This document shows positions 1 through 7,675 of a DNA stretch of 64,000 nt, piece after piece. Source of the stretch: JAQUBU01 sp036677685. GTDB lineage: Bacteria; Bacillota; Syntrophomonadia; Syntrophomonadales; Syntrophomonadaceae. How positions within the stretch are numbered: position 1 is the first letter of the stretch; the number at the start of each line of letters is the position of its first letter. A program made the translations under genes and the position numbers. The stretch lies in the NCBI GenBank assembly GCA_036677685.1, contig JAVBWA010000022.1, positions 66,250 through 130,249 of the forward strand, given 5' to 3'. The notes under the pieces are model-generated. The model was not told the DNA's origin and did no database searches. It saw only the letters and a list, made by a program, of their open reading frames with translations.

Positions 1-827
1 AAATCCGCGTTTACGCGTACCACGGAGTTGTCTTTACCCAGGCTTTTATCCAGCATGCTCTGAATGGCTTCCTGTTTTTCCTTTTCGAATTGCTTTTTAA
101 TCTCCATCTGGATTTTCATAATCGCAGTGGCATCACCTTCGGGATCAGGCAAGTTGTCGGAAACCAAATTCCCGCCCTGGTCAACAATTACCACATTTTC
201 CGTGGTAAGATTTTCAACACTGTTGGCCACCAGATTAATAATCCCTTGAATCTCCTTGGGAGTAAGCTTCTCGCCTTCTTTAGTATTAACTACTACCGAT
301 GCCTTGGGCAATTCCTCATTATCGGAATACAAAGTCGGCTCCGGCAAGGCTAAATTAACCTTCGCTGCTTTAACCTTGTCCAAGCTCTGAATACTCCGGG
401 CAAGTTCTCCCTGCAAGGCCATCTGGTATTTCACTTTTTTATCGGTTTGAGTTTCGCCAAAACTACTTTCCTGGAAGAGTTCAAAGCCAGTTTCGCCTCG
501 GGGCAGGTTCTCGCTGGCTAATTGTAAGCGGGTTTTATCTTTGACTTCAGGGGAAACAAGAATGGTCGTGCCGCTGTCTTCTAACTCGTATGGTATTTTT
601 CCTTCATCCAGAATGGCTATGATCTGGGCGGCATCTTTTTTATCCAACTCAGTATATAAAACATCATAAGGTGTTTCAGAGCCCGCAGTAAATACCAGAA
701 TTACTGCAGCTGCTGCTATTAATAAAGCAGCAGCTCCGAAAAGCACTTTTTGATTCAAACTCAATTTTGTCCAGGCTTCCTTAATTCGCACACCTGTTTG
801 CCTGACGTTGTTTACAAAAGTCTCCAT
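1..827 (-). CDS. fliF: Flagellar MS-ring protein FliF (3' end outside window)
   Basis: FliF forms the membrane-supramembrane ring on which the flagellar rotor and export gate assemble. I translated this gene directly from the minus strand: ATG at 825-827, then 275 codons open to the window edge. It starts METFVNNVRQTG, has a hydrophobic segment at about residues 27-48 (Ala/Leu/Ile/Val-rich) and then the YscJ/FliF-type periplasmic domain (PYDVLYTELDKKDAAQI, later NLPRGETGFELF and KVNLALPEP, typical of the family). About half of the usual ~530 residues are present. It follows fliE by 23 nt as the last visible gene of the flgB-flgC-fliE-fliF run, the usual order at the head of the Firmicute fla/che operon. 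Family assignment is secure; the gene is partial only because the window ends. Confidence 0.93.
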   Translation of the reverse strand, partial: METFVNNVRQTGVRIKEAWTKLSLNQKVLFGAAALLIAAAAVILVFTAGSETPYDVLYTELDKKDAAQIIAILDEGKIPYELEDSGTTILVSPEVKDKTRLQLASENLPRGETGFELFQESSFGETQTDKKVKYQMALQGELARSIQSLDKVKAAKVNLALPEPTLYSDNEELPKASVVVNTKEGEKLTPKEIQGIINLVANSVENLTTENVVIVDQGGNLVSDNLPDPEGDATAIMKIQMEIKKQFEKEKQEAIQSMLDKSLGKDNSVVRVNAD

Positions 828-850
828 CGTTCAACTCCCAAAACTAGATT

Positions 851-1171
851 CTATAATTGTATGCGCATTAAGTCCTGATAGGCTTCCACGATTTTATTCC
901 TAACCTCAACAGTTAGCTGTAAAGCCATGTTTGCCTTTTCATAAGCCAGTATGGTGTTATGTAAATAGGTCTCATCACCCAGAGCAAGTTTTTCTGCGCT
1001 TGCAGAGGCTTCGTTCTGCAAATCGTTAACCTCCGACAAAGCGTTCTTGAGATAGCTAAAAAATCCACCTTCTCCAGTACTCTGAGTTTCAGCGGCATTA
1101 GTTGATGCATCTTTTTGCACAAGTCCGGCAGTTCCTGCCATATGCCTGATATCCGTTGCACCCAACTTCAT
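851..1171 (-). CDS. fliE: Flagellar hook-basal body protein FliE
   Basis: FliE is the small basal-body protein linking the MS ring to the proximal rod. The product is 106 residues, normal for the family. Its C-terminal half carries the family signature (MALQLTVEVRNKIVEAYQ then a LMRIQL end). The first ~35 residues are low-complexity and variable, as in homologues. The ATG is preceded by GGGAGG at a good distance. It lies 12 nt after flgC and 23 nt before fliF in the same minus-strand operon, so co-transcription is expected. Confidence 0.93.
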   Translation of the reverse strand: MKLGATDIRHMAGTAGLVQKDASTNAAETQSTGEGGFFSYLKNALSEVNDLQNEASASAEKLALGDETYLHNTILAYEKANMALQLTVEVRNKIVEAYQDLMRIQL

Positions 1172-1183
1172 CTGCTATCCTCC

Positions 1184-1651
1184 CTATCTTCCGATATCCA
1201 AAGCTCTCGCAGCCATGCTTTTGCTGGCTTCGATCATCTTCGCATTTGCTTCATAGGCCCTGGTTGAAGAAATCATATTAATCATTTCTTCAACTATATT
1301 AACATTGGGATAATTAACGTAACCTTGTTCATCAGCATCCGGATTGGAGGGTTCATATACCCTGCGAAAAGGTGCTTCCTCTTCAGTTATAGACCTTATT
1401 TCCTTAACCCGCACCCCGGTTCCAATGGTCTTGGCCTTAACTTCTTCGGAATCCAGAACATCCTGAAAACTACGTACGCCGGTTTGAGCTTTCCGGGCTT
1501 CAAACACAACGACCTGCCGGCGGTATGGACCCTGTCCGTTTTGTACCCGGGTAGTTTCCACATTTGCCATGTTGTTGGCGATGGTATCCATGCGAAGACG
1601 CTGGGCGGTCAAACCTGATGCACTGATATCAATAGTATCCAAAAAGCCCAC
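1184..1651 (-). CDS. flgC: Flagellar basal-body rod protein FlgC
   Basis: FlgC is a proximal rod subunit of the flagellar basal body, exported by the flagellar type III apparatus. The product is 155 residues. It opens with the rod-family motif (GFLDTIDISASGLTAQRLRM, then IANNMANVETT) and ends with the conserved helical region EMINMISSTRAYEANAKM. Both ends form the coiled coils that pack the rod. The start is GTG behind a GGGGGTAGAG ribosome binding site. flgB ends 4 nt upstream, and the order flgB-flgC-fliE-fliF supports the call. Confidence 0.94.
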   Translation of the reverse strand: MGFLDTIDISASGLTAQRLRMDTIANNMANVETTRVQNGQGPYRRQVVVFEARKAQTGVRSFQDVLDSEEVKAKTIGTGVRVKEIRSITEEEAPFRRVYEPSNPDADEQGYVNYPNVNIVEEMINMISSTRAYEANAKMIEASKSMAARALDIGR

Positions 1652-1655
1652 AACT

Positions 1656-2093
1656 CTACCCCCTTCCGGTTATAGCCATTCGCAACAGTTTAATCTCATT
1701 GCTCATGCTCTGACCAAGCGCATCATAGTTAATTTTATTTTTAGTAAACTTGGCCATTTCGGTATCAATATCCACATTGTTTTCATCATTTCTGAAACTG
1801 AGTTCCTTTAGAACCCGGGTTTCAGGCTGAAAATTCTCAATAGTTTGTCCTTCGTTTCCACTCTTTATTTGAATATGCCTTTCATTGGTCACACTCAACT
1901 TTCCGGAATCCGTTTCAATGTCACCTTCCAACAATCTTTTCATATTTTCTTCAAAAACAACTTCACTGCGTTTAAATTTGGGAGTATCCACATTGGCAAT
2001 GTTGTTGGCTATAACATCATTTCTCAAAATAGCGGTATCCATGGCTTTATTTATTATGGTGTTGGTTTTGGAATTAAAAATTTTTTCCAGCAA
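1656..2093 (-). CDS. flgB: Flagellar basal-body rod protein FlgB
   Basis: FlgB is the rod protein nearest the MS ring. Diagnostic residues are RNDVIANNIANVDTPKFKR near the N-terminus and NYDALGQSMSNEIKLLRMAI at the C-terminus. An upstream GTG at 2117 would add eight residues, but AGGAG lies inside that extension, seven bases before TTG at 2091-2093. I therefore take the TTG as the start, giving 145 residues. It is the first gene of the visible flagellar operon and has a promoter-like sequence about 60 nt upstream. Confidence 0.92.
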   Translation of the reverse strand: MLEKIFNSKTNTIINKAMDTAILRNDVIANNIANVDTPKFKRSEVVFEENMKRLLEGDIETDSGKLSVTNERHIQIKSGNEGQTIENFQPETRVLKELSFRNDENNVDIDTEMAKFTKNKINYDALGQSMSNEIKLLRMAITGRG

Positions 2094-2153
2094 AATATCA
2101 CTCCTAACTATTAGCACCTGAATTTACTTCTATTTTCTTTGCCAAATTCCTTC

Positions 2154-2183
2154 TTTATAACTGCTAATATATGTTAGTTGCAA
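2154..2183 (-). promoter_or_regulatory. Candidate sigma-A promoter for the flgB operon
   Basis: On the minus strand a TTGCAA (2178-2183) and a TATAAA (2154-2159) are separated by 18 bp, about 60 nt before the flgB start. I saw no clear sigma-D-type (TAAA ... GCCGATAA) signal here. The match is reasonable but sits in AT-rich DNA, so this is a candidate only. Confidence 0.35.
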
Positions 2184-2320
2184 ACAAAATTATGCAAATG
2201 TTGATTTTTTTCTGTGTTTTTCCAAAAGTAAATGTTTCTTAACAATATCCTCCCATTTTCTATAGTTCTACCTCAATTTCTAATATCCTTCTCTTTACAA
2301 TAAAATCATTTAAACATAAA

Positions 2321-2346
2321 AATGGCTGACCGTATAGTCAGCCATT
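2321..2346 (-). terminator. Probable terminator between codY and flgB
   Basis: A perfect 10-bp stem (AATGGCTGAC / GTCAGCCATT) with a 6-nt loop lies about 100 nt after the codY stop. It is followed on the minus strand by the U-rich stretch TTTATGTTTA. It separates the hslVU-codY transcript from the flagellar genes. The rest of 2094-2444 is AT-rich and shows no gene. Confidence 0.6.
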
Positions 2347-2444
2347 AGTCCTACAACATTATGGTTAATTTGACATAGAGCAGTATAATTCGTATTTTTT
2401 TGGCAGTACGTCTCTATTTGTCATTTTTGTATATATTTTACTTG

Positions 2445-3233
2445 TTAGGCGTTATTCCTCAACTCTTCAAATAGAAAATCATTTAAAACTTTAATGTAAG
2501 TTCCTTTCATTCCCAAAGATCTTGATTCAATAACTCCGGCACTCTCAAATTTGCGTAAAGCACTTACGATAACCGAACGGGTAATCCCAACCTTGTCCGC
2601 AATGCGGCTGGCAACTAACAGACCTTCCTTGCCGTTAAGTTCGGCTATGATATGATCAATAGCTTCTTTTTCCGAATACGATAAAGTAGCCAGGGCAATT
2701 TGCACCGAAGCACGTTTTCTTGCCTCTTCTTCAATGCGCTCAGTTCGGATACGCATTATTTCATTAGCCATAACAATGGCTCCATATTCGATCAGGACGA
2801 TATCTTCGTCACTAAAACCGGTGTTTTCCCGCATAAGAATTAAAGTGCCAATGCGACGTGCTCCGCCAAATACTGGAGTAATCGACCAAATGCGTGTTGA
2901 GCAATTGCAATTGATATTATTGGTATTGAACAAGCACTTGCGCCCATCCTTAAAAATTATATTGGTCTGAGTTTCATAAATGTTCAACAATTCCTGGTTA
3001 AAACTTTCCGGAAAACGTTCGGCATGATTTTTCAGTTCTTCAATCTGATCACAAGCTACACCTTCACTAAATGCGTATCCACCTATCTGCCCTCTTCTGC
3101 CCACAATAAAAACCGTACATTCCAAATTTCTGGACAACACCTCGGCTATTTCAAAAAAATCAACCGGATGTCCTGCAATTTTCTGAAGTATCTTATTTAT
3201 TGAACGAGATTTTTCCAACAATGATTTTGGCAT
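2445..3233 (-). CDS. codY: GTP- and branched-chain amino acid-sensing pleiotropic repressor CodY
   Basis: CodY is the global nutritional regulator of low-GC Gram-positives. It represses stationary-phase, amino acid and motility genes while GTP and isoleucine/valine are high. The 262-residue product matches the family length. It has an N-terminal GAF ligand domain (starting LLEKSRSINKILQK, with VFIVGRRGQIGGYAF) and a C-terminal winged helix-turn-helix (ASRIADKVGITRSVIVSALR, then the ESRSLGMKGTYIKV wing). The ATG follows AGGGGGTGAT. It lies 12 nt after hslU, matching the Bacillus xerC-hslV-hslU-codY operon. Confidence 0.96.
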   Translation of the reverse strand: MPKSLLEKSRSINKILQKIAGHPVDFFEIAEVLSRNLECTVFIVGRRGQIGGYAFSEGVACDQIEELKNHAERFPESFNQELLNIYETQTNIIFKDGRKCLFNTNNINCNCSTRIWSITPVFGGARRIGTLILMRENTGFSDEDIVLIEYGAIVMANEIMRIRTERIEEEARKRASVQIALATLSYSEKEAIDHIIAELNGKEGLLVASRIADKVGITRSVIVSALRKFESAGVIESRSLGMKGTYIKVLNDFLFEELRNNA

Positions 3234-3244
3234 CTAATCACCCC

Positions 3245-4645
3245 CTATAAAATATACCTGCTAAGGTCATCATTCTCAACGATTTCCTGCAATCTTTGAG
3301 AAACATAGTTGACATCTATACTTATTTCCTGCCCCGCCATTGAAGGAGCCTCAAAAAGAAGTTCCTCCAATACTTTTTCCATCACCGTATGTAAACGTCG
3401 GGCACCTATATTTTCGGTCCGGCTGTTTACCTCAAAAGCTATTTCAGCTATATACGCTACGGCTTCAGGCGTAAAATCAACAACCAGGTTCTCGGTAGAG
3501 AGCAAAGCCTTATATTGTTTAAGCAAAGAATTGCGGGGTTCACTCAGTATTCTCTGCAAATCATTTTTATTCAGGCTTTCCAATTCTACTCTGATGGGGA
3601 ACCTTCCCTGTAATTCCGGTATCAAATCAGATGGTTTGCTTATATGAAAAGCCCCGGCAGCTATAAACAGAACATGATCTGTTTTAGCCGGACCATGTTT
3701 GGTAACTACCGTGGAACCTTCTACTATAGGCAAAATATCGCGCTGCACACCTCCTCGAGAAACATCCGGGCCATAGCTGTTTTCTTTGCCCGCAATCTTA
3801 TCTATTTCATCCAGAAATACAATCCCATCTTCTTCAACCCGCTTAATAGCCTCCCGGCGAATCTCATCCATATCCAGCAAGGCCTGGCTTTCCTCCTGGG
3901 TAAGAATTCTCCTGGCTTCCTCCAATTTCACTTTACGTTTCTTTTTATTTTTGGGAATTATATTGCCCAGCATATCCTGAAGATTAATACCCATTTCCTC
4001 AACCCCGGAACCTGAAATTATTTCCATGAAGGAGGGGTTTTTCTCTTCCACATCTATCTCAACAATTTCGTCTTCCAATTCAAGGCGGGAAATCTTTTGT
4101 TTAATTATCTTCCTCTGTTCGATTATTTCATGAGTGCGACGGTCCTGCTCCTCATCTATCTCATTGTTGTCCTGACCTTGGCCCAGCAGAAACTCAAAGG
4201 GATTTTTGGGAGTTCTGGGCTTTTTAGCGGGCAAAGGAAGCAAGTATTCAACCAAACGTTCTTCAGCCAATTGACGCCCTTTTTCTTCTACGCTCTCCAT
4301 TTTTTCCTGTTTAACCATCCGGATTGACGTTTCCACCAAATCCCTGATAATTGAATCAACATCTCGCCCTACATAACCGACTTCAGTAAACTTGCTGGCC
4401 TCCACCTTAATAAACGGAGCTTTAACCAGCTTGGCCAAACGCCGTGCAATTTCGGTTTTACCTACCCCGGTCGAGCCAATCATAATAATATTTTTGGGAT
4501 AGATCTCTTCACTAATCTCGGGGGGCAGTTGCTTTCTGCGATACCGGTTCCTTAGTGCAATAGCTACCGCTTTTTTAGCTGCCTTTTGTCCAACAATATA
4601 TTTATCCAGTTCTTCAATAATCTCTTTGGGTGTTAAATTGTGCAA
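3245..4645 (-). CDS. hslU: ATP-dependent protease ATPase subunit HslU (ClpY)
   Basis: HslU is the AAA+ unfoldase hexamer that feeds substrates into the HslV peptidase. The product is 466 residues. Walker A is GSTGVGKT at about residues 57-64. A variable, charged I-domain (about 110-240) interrupts the ATPase domain. Walker B (GIVFLDEIDKIA) and the pore/sensor region (GRFPIRVELE) follow, with GARRLHTVMEKVLEELLFEAP in the C-domain. Translation begins at TTG behind AAAGGAG. It sits 23 nt after hslV, so the pair is co-expressed with the partner it needs. Confidence 0.96.
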   Translation of the reverse strand: MHNLTPKEIIEELDKYIVGQKAAKKAVAIALRNRYRRKQLPPEISEEIYPKNIIMIGSTGVGKTEIARRLAKLVKAPFIKVEASKFTEVGYVGRDVDSIIRDLVETSIRMVKQEKMESVEEKGRQLAEERLVEYLLPLPAKKPRTPKNPFEFLLGQGQDNNEIDEEQDRRTHEIIEQRKIIKQKISRLELEDEIVEIDVEEKNPSFMEIISGSGVEEMGINLQDMLGNIIPKNKKKRKVKLEEARRILTQEESQALLDMDEIRREAIKRVEEDGIVFLDEIDKIAGKENSYGPDVSRGGVQRDILPIVEGSTVVTKHGPAKTDHVLFIAAGAFHISKPSDLIPELQGRFPIRVELESLNKNDLQRILSEPRNSLLKQYKALLSTENLVVDFTPEAVAYIAEIAFEVNSRTENIGARRLHTVMEKVLEELLFEAPSMAGQEISIDVNYVSQRLQEIVENDDLSRYIL

Positions 4646-4668
4646 ATCTATGAATCTCCTTTGTCTTA

Positions 4669-5202
4669 TTATTCAATAATTTCCACAGAAATATGGTCAT
4701 TGGTATATATACAAATATCCGCCGCTATTTTCAACGACTCAACTGCTATGTCAGCTGCAGGCATTTCCGTGAACTTGCTTAAAGCACGGGCGGCCGCCAA
4801 CGCATAAGCCCCGCCGGAGCCAATAGCGCTTATGCCATCATCAGGCTCAATCAATTCGCCATTACCCGAAATTATAAACATCTTCTCCCTGTCGGCTACA
4901 ATTAAAAGGGCTTCCAGCTTGCGCAGCACCCGGTCCGATCTCCATTCTTTGGCTATTTCAACTGCTGCCTTGGTTAGATTCCCGCCGGCTTGTTTGAGTT
5001 TTTCCTCGAACTTCGCAAAGAGTGTAAAAGCATCTGCAACTGCTCCCGCAAAACCTGCTATAACACGACCTTCGTAGATCCTTCTAATTTTATTGGCATT
5101 GTGTTTCATCACTGTATTCTGACCAAAGGTTACTTGTCCATCACCGGCAATTGCAGTCTGGTTCCCCTTTTTTACCGCTACTATGGTTGTAGCTTCAAAC
5201 AT
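4669..5202 (-). CDS. hslV: ATP-dependent protease peptidase subunit HslV (ClpQ)
   Basis: HslV is the proteasome-like peptidase ring of the HslUV protease. The sequence shows TTIVAVKKG, AGDGQVTFGQ and the C-terminal AIGSGGAYALAAARAL typical of the family. A frame-extending TTG at 5232 exists, but GGAGGT lies inside that extension and is properly spaced from ATG at 5200-5202, so I use the ATG (177 residues). The catalytic Thr is then preceded by MFEA, so the mature N-terminus would need removal of four residues, or catalysis differs. I recall similar short leaders in clostridial homologues. Confidence 0.94.
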   Translation of the reverse strand: MFEATTIVAVKKGNQTAIAGDGQVTFGQNTVMKHNANKIRRIYEGRVIAGFAGAVADAFTLFAKFEEKLKQAGGNLTKAAVEIAKEWRSDRVLRKLEALLIVADREKMFIISGNGELIEPDDGISAIGSGGAYALAAARALSKFTEMPAADIAVESLKIAADICIYTNDHISVEIIE

Positions 5203-5206
5203 ATGA

Positions 5207-6115
5207 TTACCTCCGTGGATGATTCTTGTCAAAAGTGTTTTTTATGTTTTCCCGGGTCAGATGGGTATATATCTGTGTCGTCGATAATTTGACATGCCCC
5301 AGTAGTTCCTGCACTGAGCGCAGGTCGGCTCCCCCGTTCAACAGATGAGTGGCAAAGGAGTGCCTTAATGTATGGGGGCTGATTTTTTGATTTAAGGCAA
5401 TATCTTCTACATATTTATTTAAAATTGTCCTGACGCTTCGCGCGGACAGACGGTTGCCAAACCGGTTCAAAAAAACCGCACTGGTGGTTCGTTCTGATTT
5501 CCCCAAAAGGTTCCTGGCTTTTTCAATATATAAAACCAAAGCAGCTTTGGCCTCACTCCCCAGGGGCACAATCCTTTCCTTCTGTCCCTTGCCTCTGACT
5601 TTTATAAAGCCCTCTTTAAAATCCAGATCATTAATATCCAACCCCACCAGTTCGCTAACCCGCAATCCCGCTGCATACAAGGTTTCCAAAATGGCTTTGT
5701 CTCTTTTCCCGGAAGTAGTTGTCAGATCAGGCGCATCCATCAAAAGGTCAATCTCTGGAGAATAGAGAAATTTGGGCAACTTTTTATCCTGTTTGGGTGT
5801 TGAAACGGCGGCGATGGGATTGCCCGCCAGTATATTCTCCCGGCATAAATACTTTACAAAAGAACGTAAGGCAGCCAGCTTCCTGGCCATGGTAGAACGG
5901 CTTAAACCCTTCTCCTGCATATATGTAAGATACTCTCTGACCGAACGATGGTTTAATAAATCATTGTCGATCTCTTCCTTCGGTATCGAATGTCTGGAAG
6001 AAAGGAAATTAAAAAACTGAGCTAAATCAGTTTTGTAACCAAGCAATGTTAAGTTTGTGGCACTTTTTTCAACTCGCAAATGGCTCAAAAAACCATCTAT
6101 ATGTTGAAAGAGCAC
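5207..6115 (-). CDS. xerC: Tyrosine recombinase XerC
   Basis: XerC-type recombinases resolve chromosome dimers at dif with XerD. The product is 302 residues: an N-terminal SAM-like core-binding domain (about 1-90) and a C-terminal catalytic domain. Catalytic residues are visible as Arg in AAGLRVSELVGL, Lys in RGKGQKERIVPL, HxxR in SPHTLRHSFATHLL, and the His and Tyr of LGHVKLSTTQIYTH. The likely start is GTG behind GAGGGGATT. It ends 4 nt before the chosen hslV start. Context (trmFO-xerC-hslV-hslU-codY) supports the housekeeping recombinase rather than a phage integrase. Confidence 0.93.
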   Translation of the reverse strand: MLFQHIDGFLSHLRVEKSATNLTLLGYKTDLAQFFNFLSSRHSIPKEEIDNDLLNHRSVREYLTYMQEKGLSRSTMARKLAALRSFVKYLCRENILAGNPIAAVSTPKQDKKLPKFLYSPEIDLLMDAPDLTTTSGKRDKAILETLYAAGLRVSELVGLDINDLDFKEGFIKVRGKGQKERIVPLGSEAKAALVLYIEKARNLLGKSERTTSAVFLNRFGNRLSARSVRTILNKYVEDIALNQKISPHTLRHSFATHLLNGGADLRSVQELLGHVKLSTTQIYTHLTRENIKNTFDKNHPRR

Positions 6116-6139
6116 AGCAATCCCCTCAACTTTCTATTC

Positions 6140-6332
6140 TATAACGAGGCGAAAAGATGTCCCCCGTTTTTTAAGCGATCGGATTTTTGTTAACAAAACA
6201 TTACTGTTGATTCTAATACCCAGCCTCGTTGCAGCGATGTGTTGCCCCCTACGGGGACCACTTATATTAGTTCCCTTCGGGAATGATTAAACTGTGTTCA
6301 AACTGCTCCGCAGTTTCTTCGATGCTTAAGAA
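6140..6332 (-). repeat. Modular hairpin repeat, copy 1 (full length)
   Basis: A full-length copy (~193 bp) lies between trmFO and xerC. Read on the minus strand it runs A hairpin (GAAACTGC/GCAGTTTC type), B hairpin (ATTCCC-GAA-GGGAA), C hairpin (GTCCCC-GTA-GGGG) and the D module closed by AACGAGGC/GCCTCGTT. Its ends are CTTAAGCATCG and TATAACGAGG. It fills most of the 242-nt gap; the remainder shows no gene. Confidence 0.85.
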
Positions 6333-6357
6333 AAATGCTATCATAAGACCAGCCAAT

Positions 6358-7674
6358 TCACAAGTGTTTTTGCAACAATTCTGAAAATTCATGCATTTTA
6401 GTCAAGGCCCGGTATGAGTATTCGGCATACCGTTTCTTTTTGTCTTTAATAGTCCCGGGCAAAGGAGGCAGCAGTCCAAAATTGGCATTTATCGGTTGAA
6501 AATGTTTACTGTCGGAAGTTGTTATAAAATTAAGCAAAGCGCCGATCATGGTGGCCTGATCCGGGACCGCCACCTGTTCCCCCCTAGCGGTACGGGCAGC
6601 ATTTATACCGGCTATAATTCCAGTAGCAGATGACTCCATATAACCTTCAACTCCGGTAATTTGTCCCGCCAGAAAAATTCGCGGTTCCTGCCGCAATTGC
6701 AGACCGGCCTTTAACAAACTAGGACTGTTTACATAAGTATTACGGTGCATTACCCCATATCTTACAAAGTCAGCATGTTCCAACCCTGGAATAAGTCGGA
6801 ATACCTGATTTTGCTCGCCCCAGCGCAGGCGGCTTTGAAAACCAACCAGCCCATATATAGTTCCGGCCAGGTCTTCCTGTCGGAGCTGTACTACTGCATA
6901 TGGGCGTCTACCTTCCCGGGGATCGTCCAAACCAACCGGACGCATCGGGCCATAGCGCAGAGTATCCTTACCCCGGCTGGCTATTTCTTCCACCGGCATA
7001 CATGAATCAAAATATTCCTTACGATCGATATTGTGGGCTTCCTTGGTATCCGCCCTGACCAAATTGTCATAAAAAACTTCGTATTCATCTTGGTTCAGCG
7101 GACAATTCAGATAATCGTCAGTGCCTTTTCCATAGCGTGAAGCCCGGTATATTTTATCCAAATTCAAACTGTCGGCGGCCACACTGGGGGCTACTGCATC
7201 ATAGAAAAAAAGGTTGGTCTCACCGGTTAATTCGATCAAACTGGCAGATAAAGCTTCTGAGGTCAGCGGTCCGGTAGCTACTATGCAAATTCCATCCCCT
7301 GGTATTTCAGTAATTTCTTGACGAATGACTTCGATCCCCGGATGAGCTGATATCTTTGCGTTAACCAGATTCGAAAATAATTCCCTGTCCACTGCCAGAG
7401 CTGATCCGGCTGGTACCCGGGCTTCTTCGGCACAGTCAAGCAGTAAAGAATCCAGTATTCTCATTTCACGTTTCAAGAGTCCCTGAGCAGTATTCTCCAA
7501 CTCCGATTTTAGTGAATTACTGCAGACCAATTCGGCCAAATTGCCGGTTTTATGGGCTGGGGTGTTTTTGCCGGGGCGCATCTCCCAAAGTTTTACTTTA
7601 ATACCTTCCCGGGCAATCCGATATGCTGCTTCACAGCCGGCCAACCCGCCCCCAATCACATTAATTGTCTGCAA
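6358..7674 (-). CDS. trmFO: tRNA (uracil-54) C5-methyltransferase TrmFO, folate/FAD-dependent
   Basis: TrmFO (Gid) methylates U54 in the T-loop of tRNA using methylenetetrahydrofolate and reduced FAD. The product is 438 residues. The FAD-binding Rossmann motif IGGGLAGCEAAYRIA is at the N-terminus. It is followed by the family block HKTGNLAELVCSNSLKS, and later RYGPMRPVGLDD and GQITGVEGYMESSATG. The start is TTG behind AAGAGGGCC. It lies between topA (1 nt away) and xerC, the usual Firmicute order. Confidence 0.95.
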   Translation of the reverse strand: MQTINVIGGGLAGCEAAYRIAREGIKVKLWEMRPGKNTPAHKTGNLAELVCSNSLKSELENTAQGLLKREMRILDSLLLDCAEEARVPAGSALAVDRELFSNLVNAKISAHPGIEVIRQEITEIPGDGICIVATGPLTSEALSASLIELTGETNLFFYDAVAPSVAADSLNLDKIYRASRYGKGTDDYLNCPLNQDEYEVFYDNLVRADTKEAHNIDRKEYFDSCMPVEEIASRGKDTLRYGPMRPVGLDDPREGRRPYAVVQLRQEDLAGTIYGLVGFQSRLRWGEQNQVFRLIPGLEHADFVRYGVMHRNTYVNSPSLLKAGLQLRQEPRIFLAGQITGVEGYMESSATGIIAGINAARTARGEQVAVPDQATMIGALLNFITTSDSKHFQPINANFGLLPPLPGTIKDKKKRYAEYSYRALTKMHEFSELLQKHL

Positions 7675-7675
7675 T

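Noticed and set aside
5207..6115. xerC as a phage or integron integrase marking a mobile element
   Set aside because: It sits in the conserved trmFO-xerC-hslVU-codY operon, with no attachment sites or phage genes around it.
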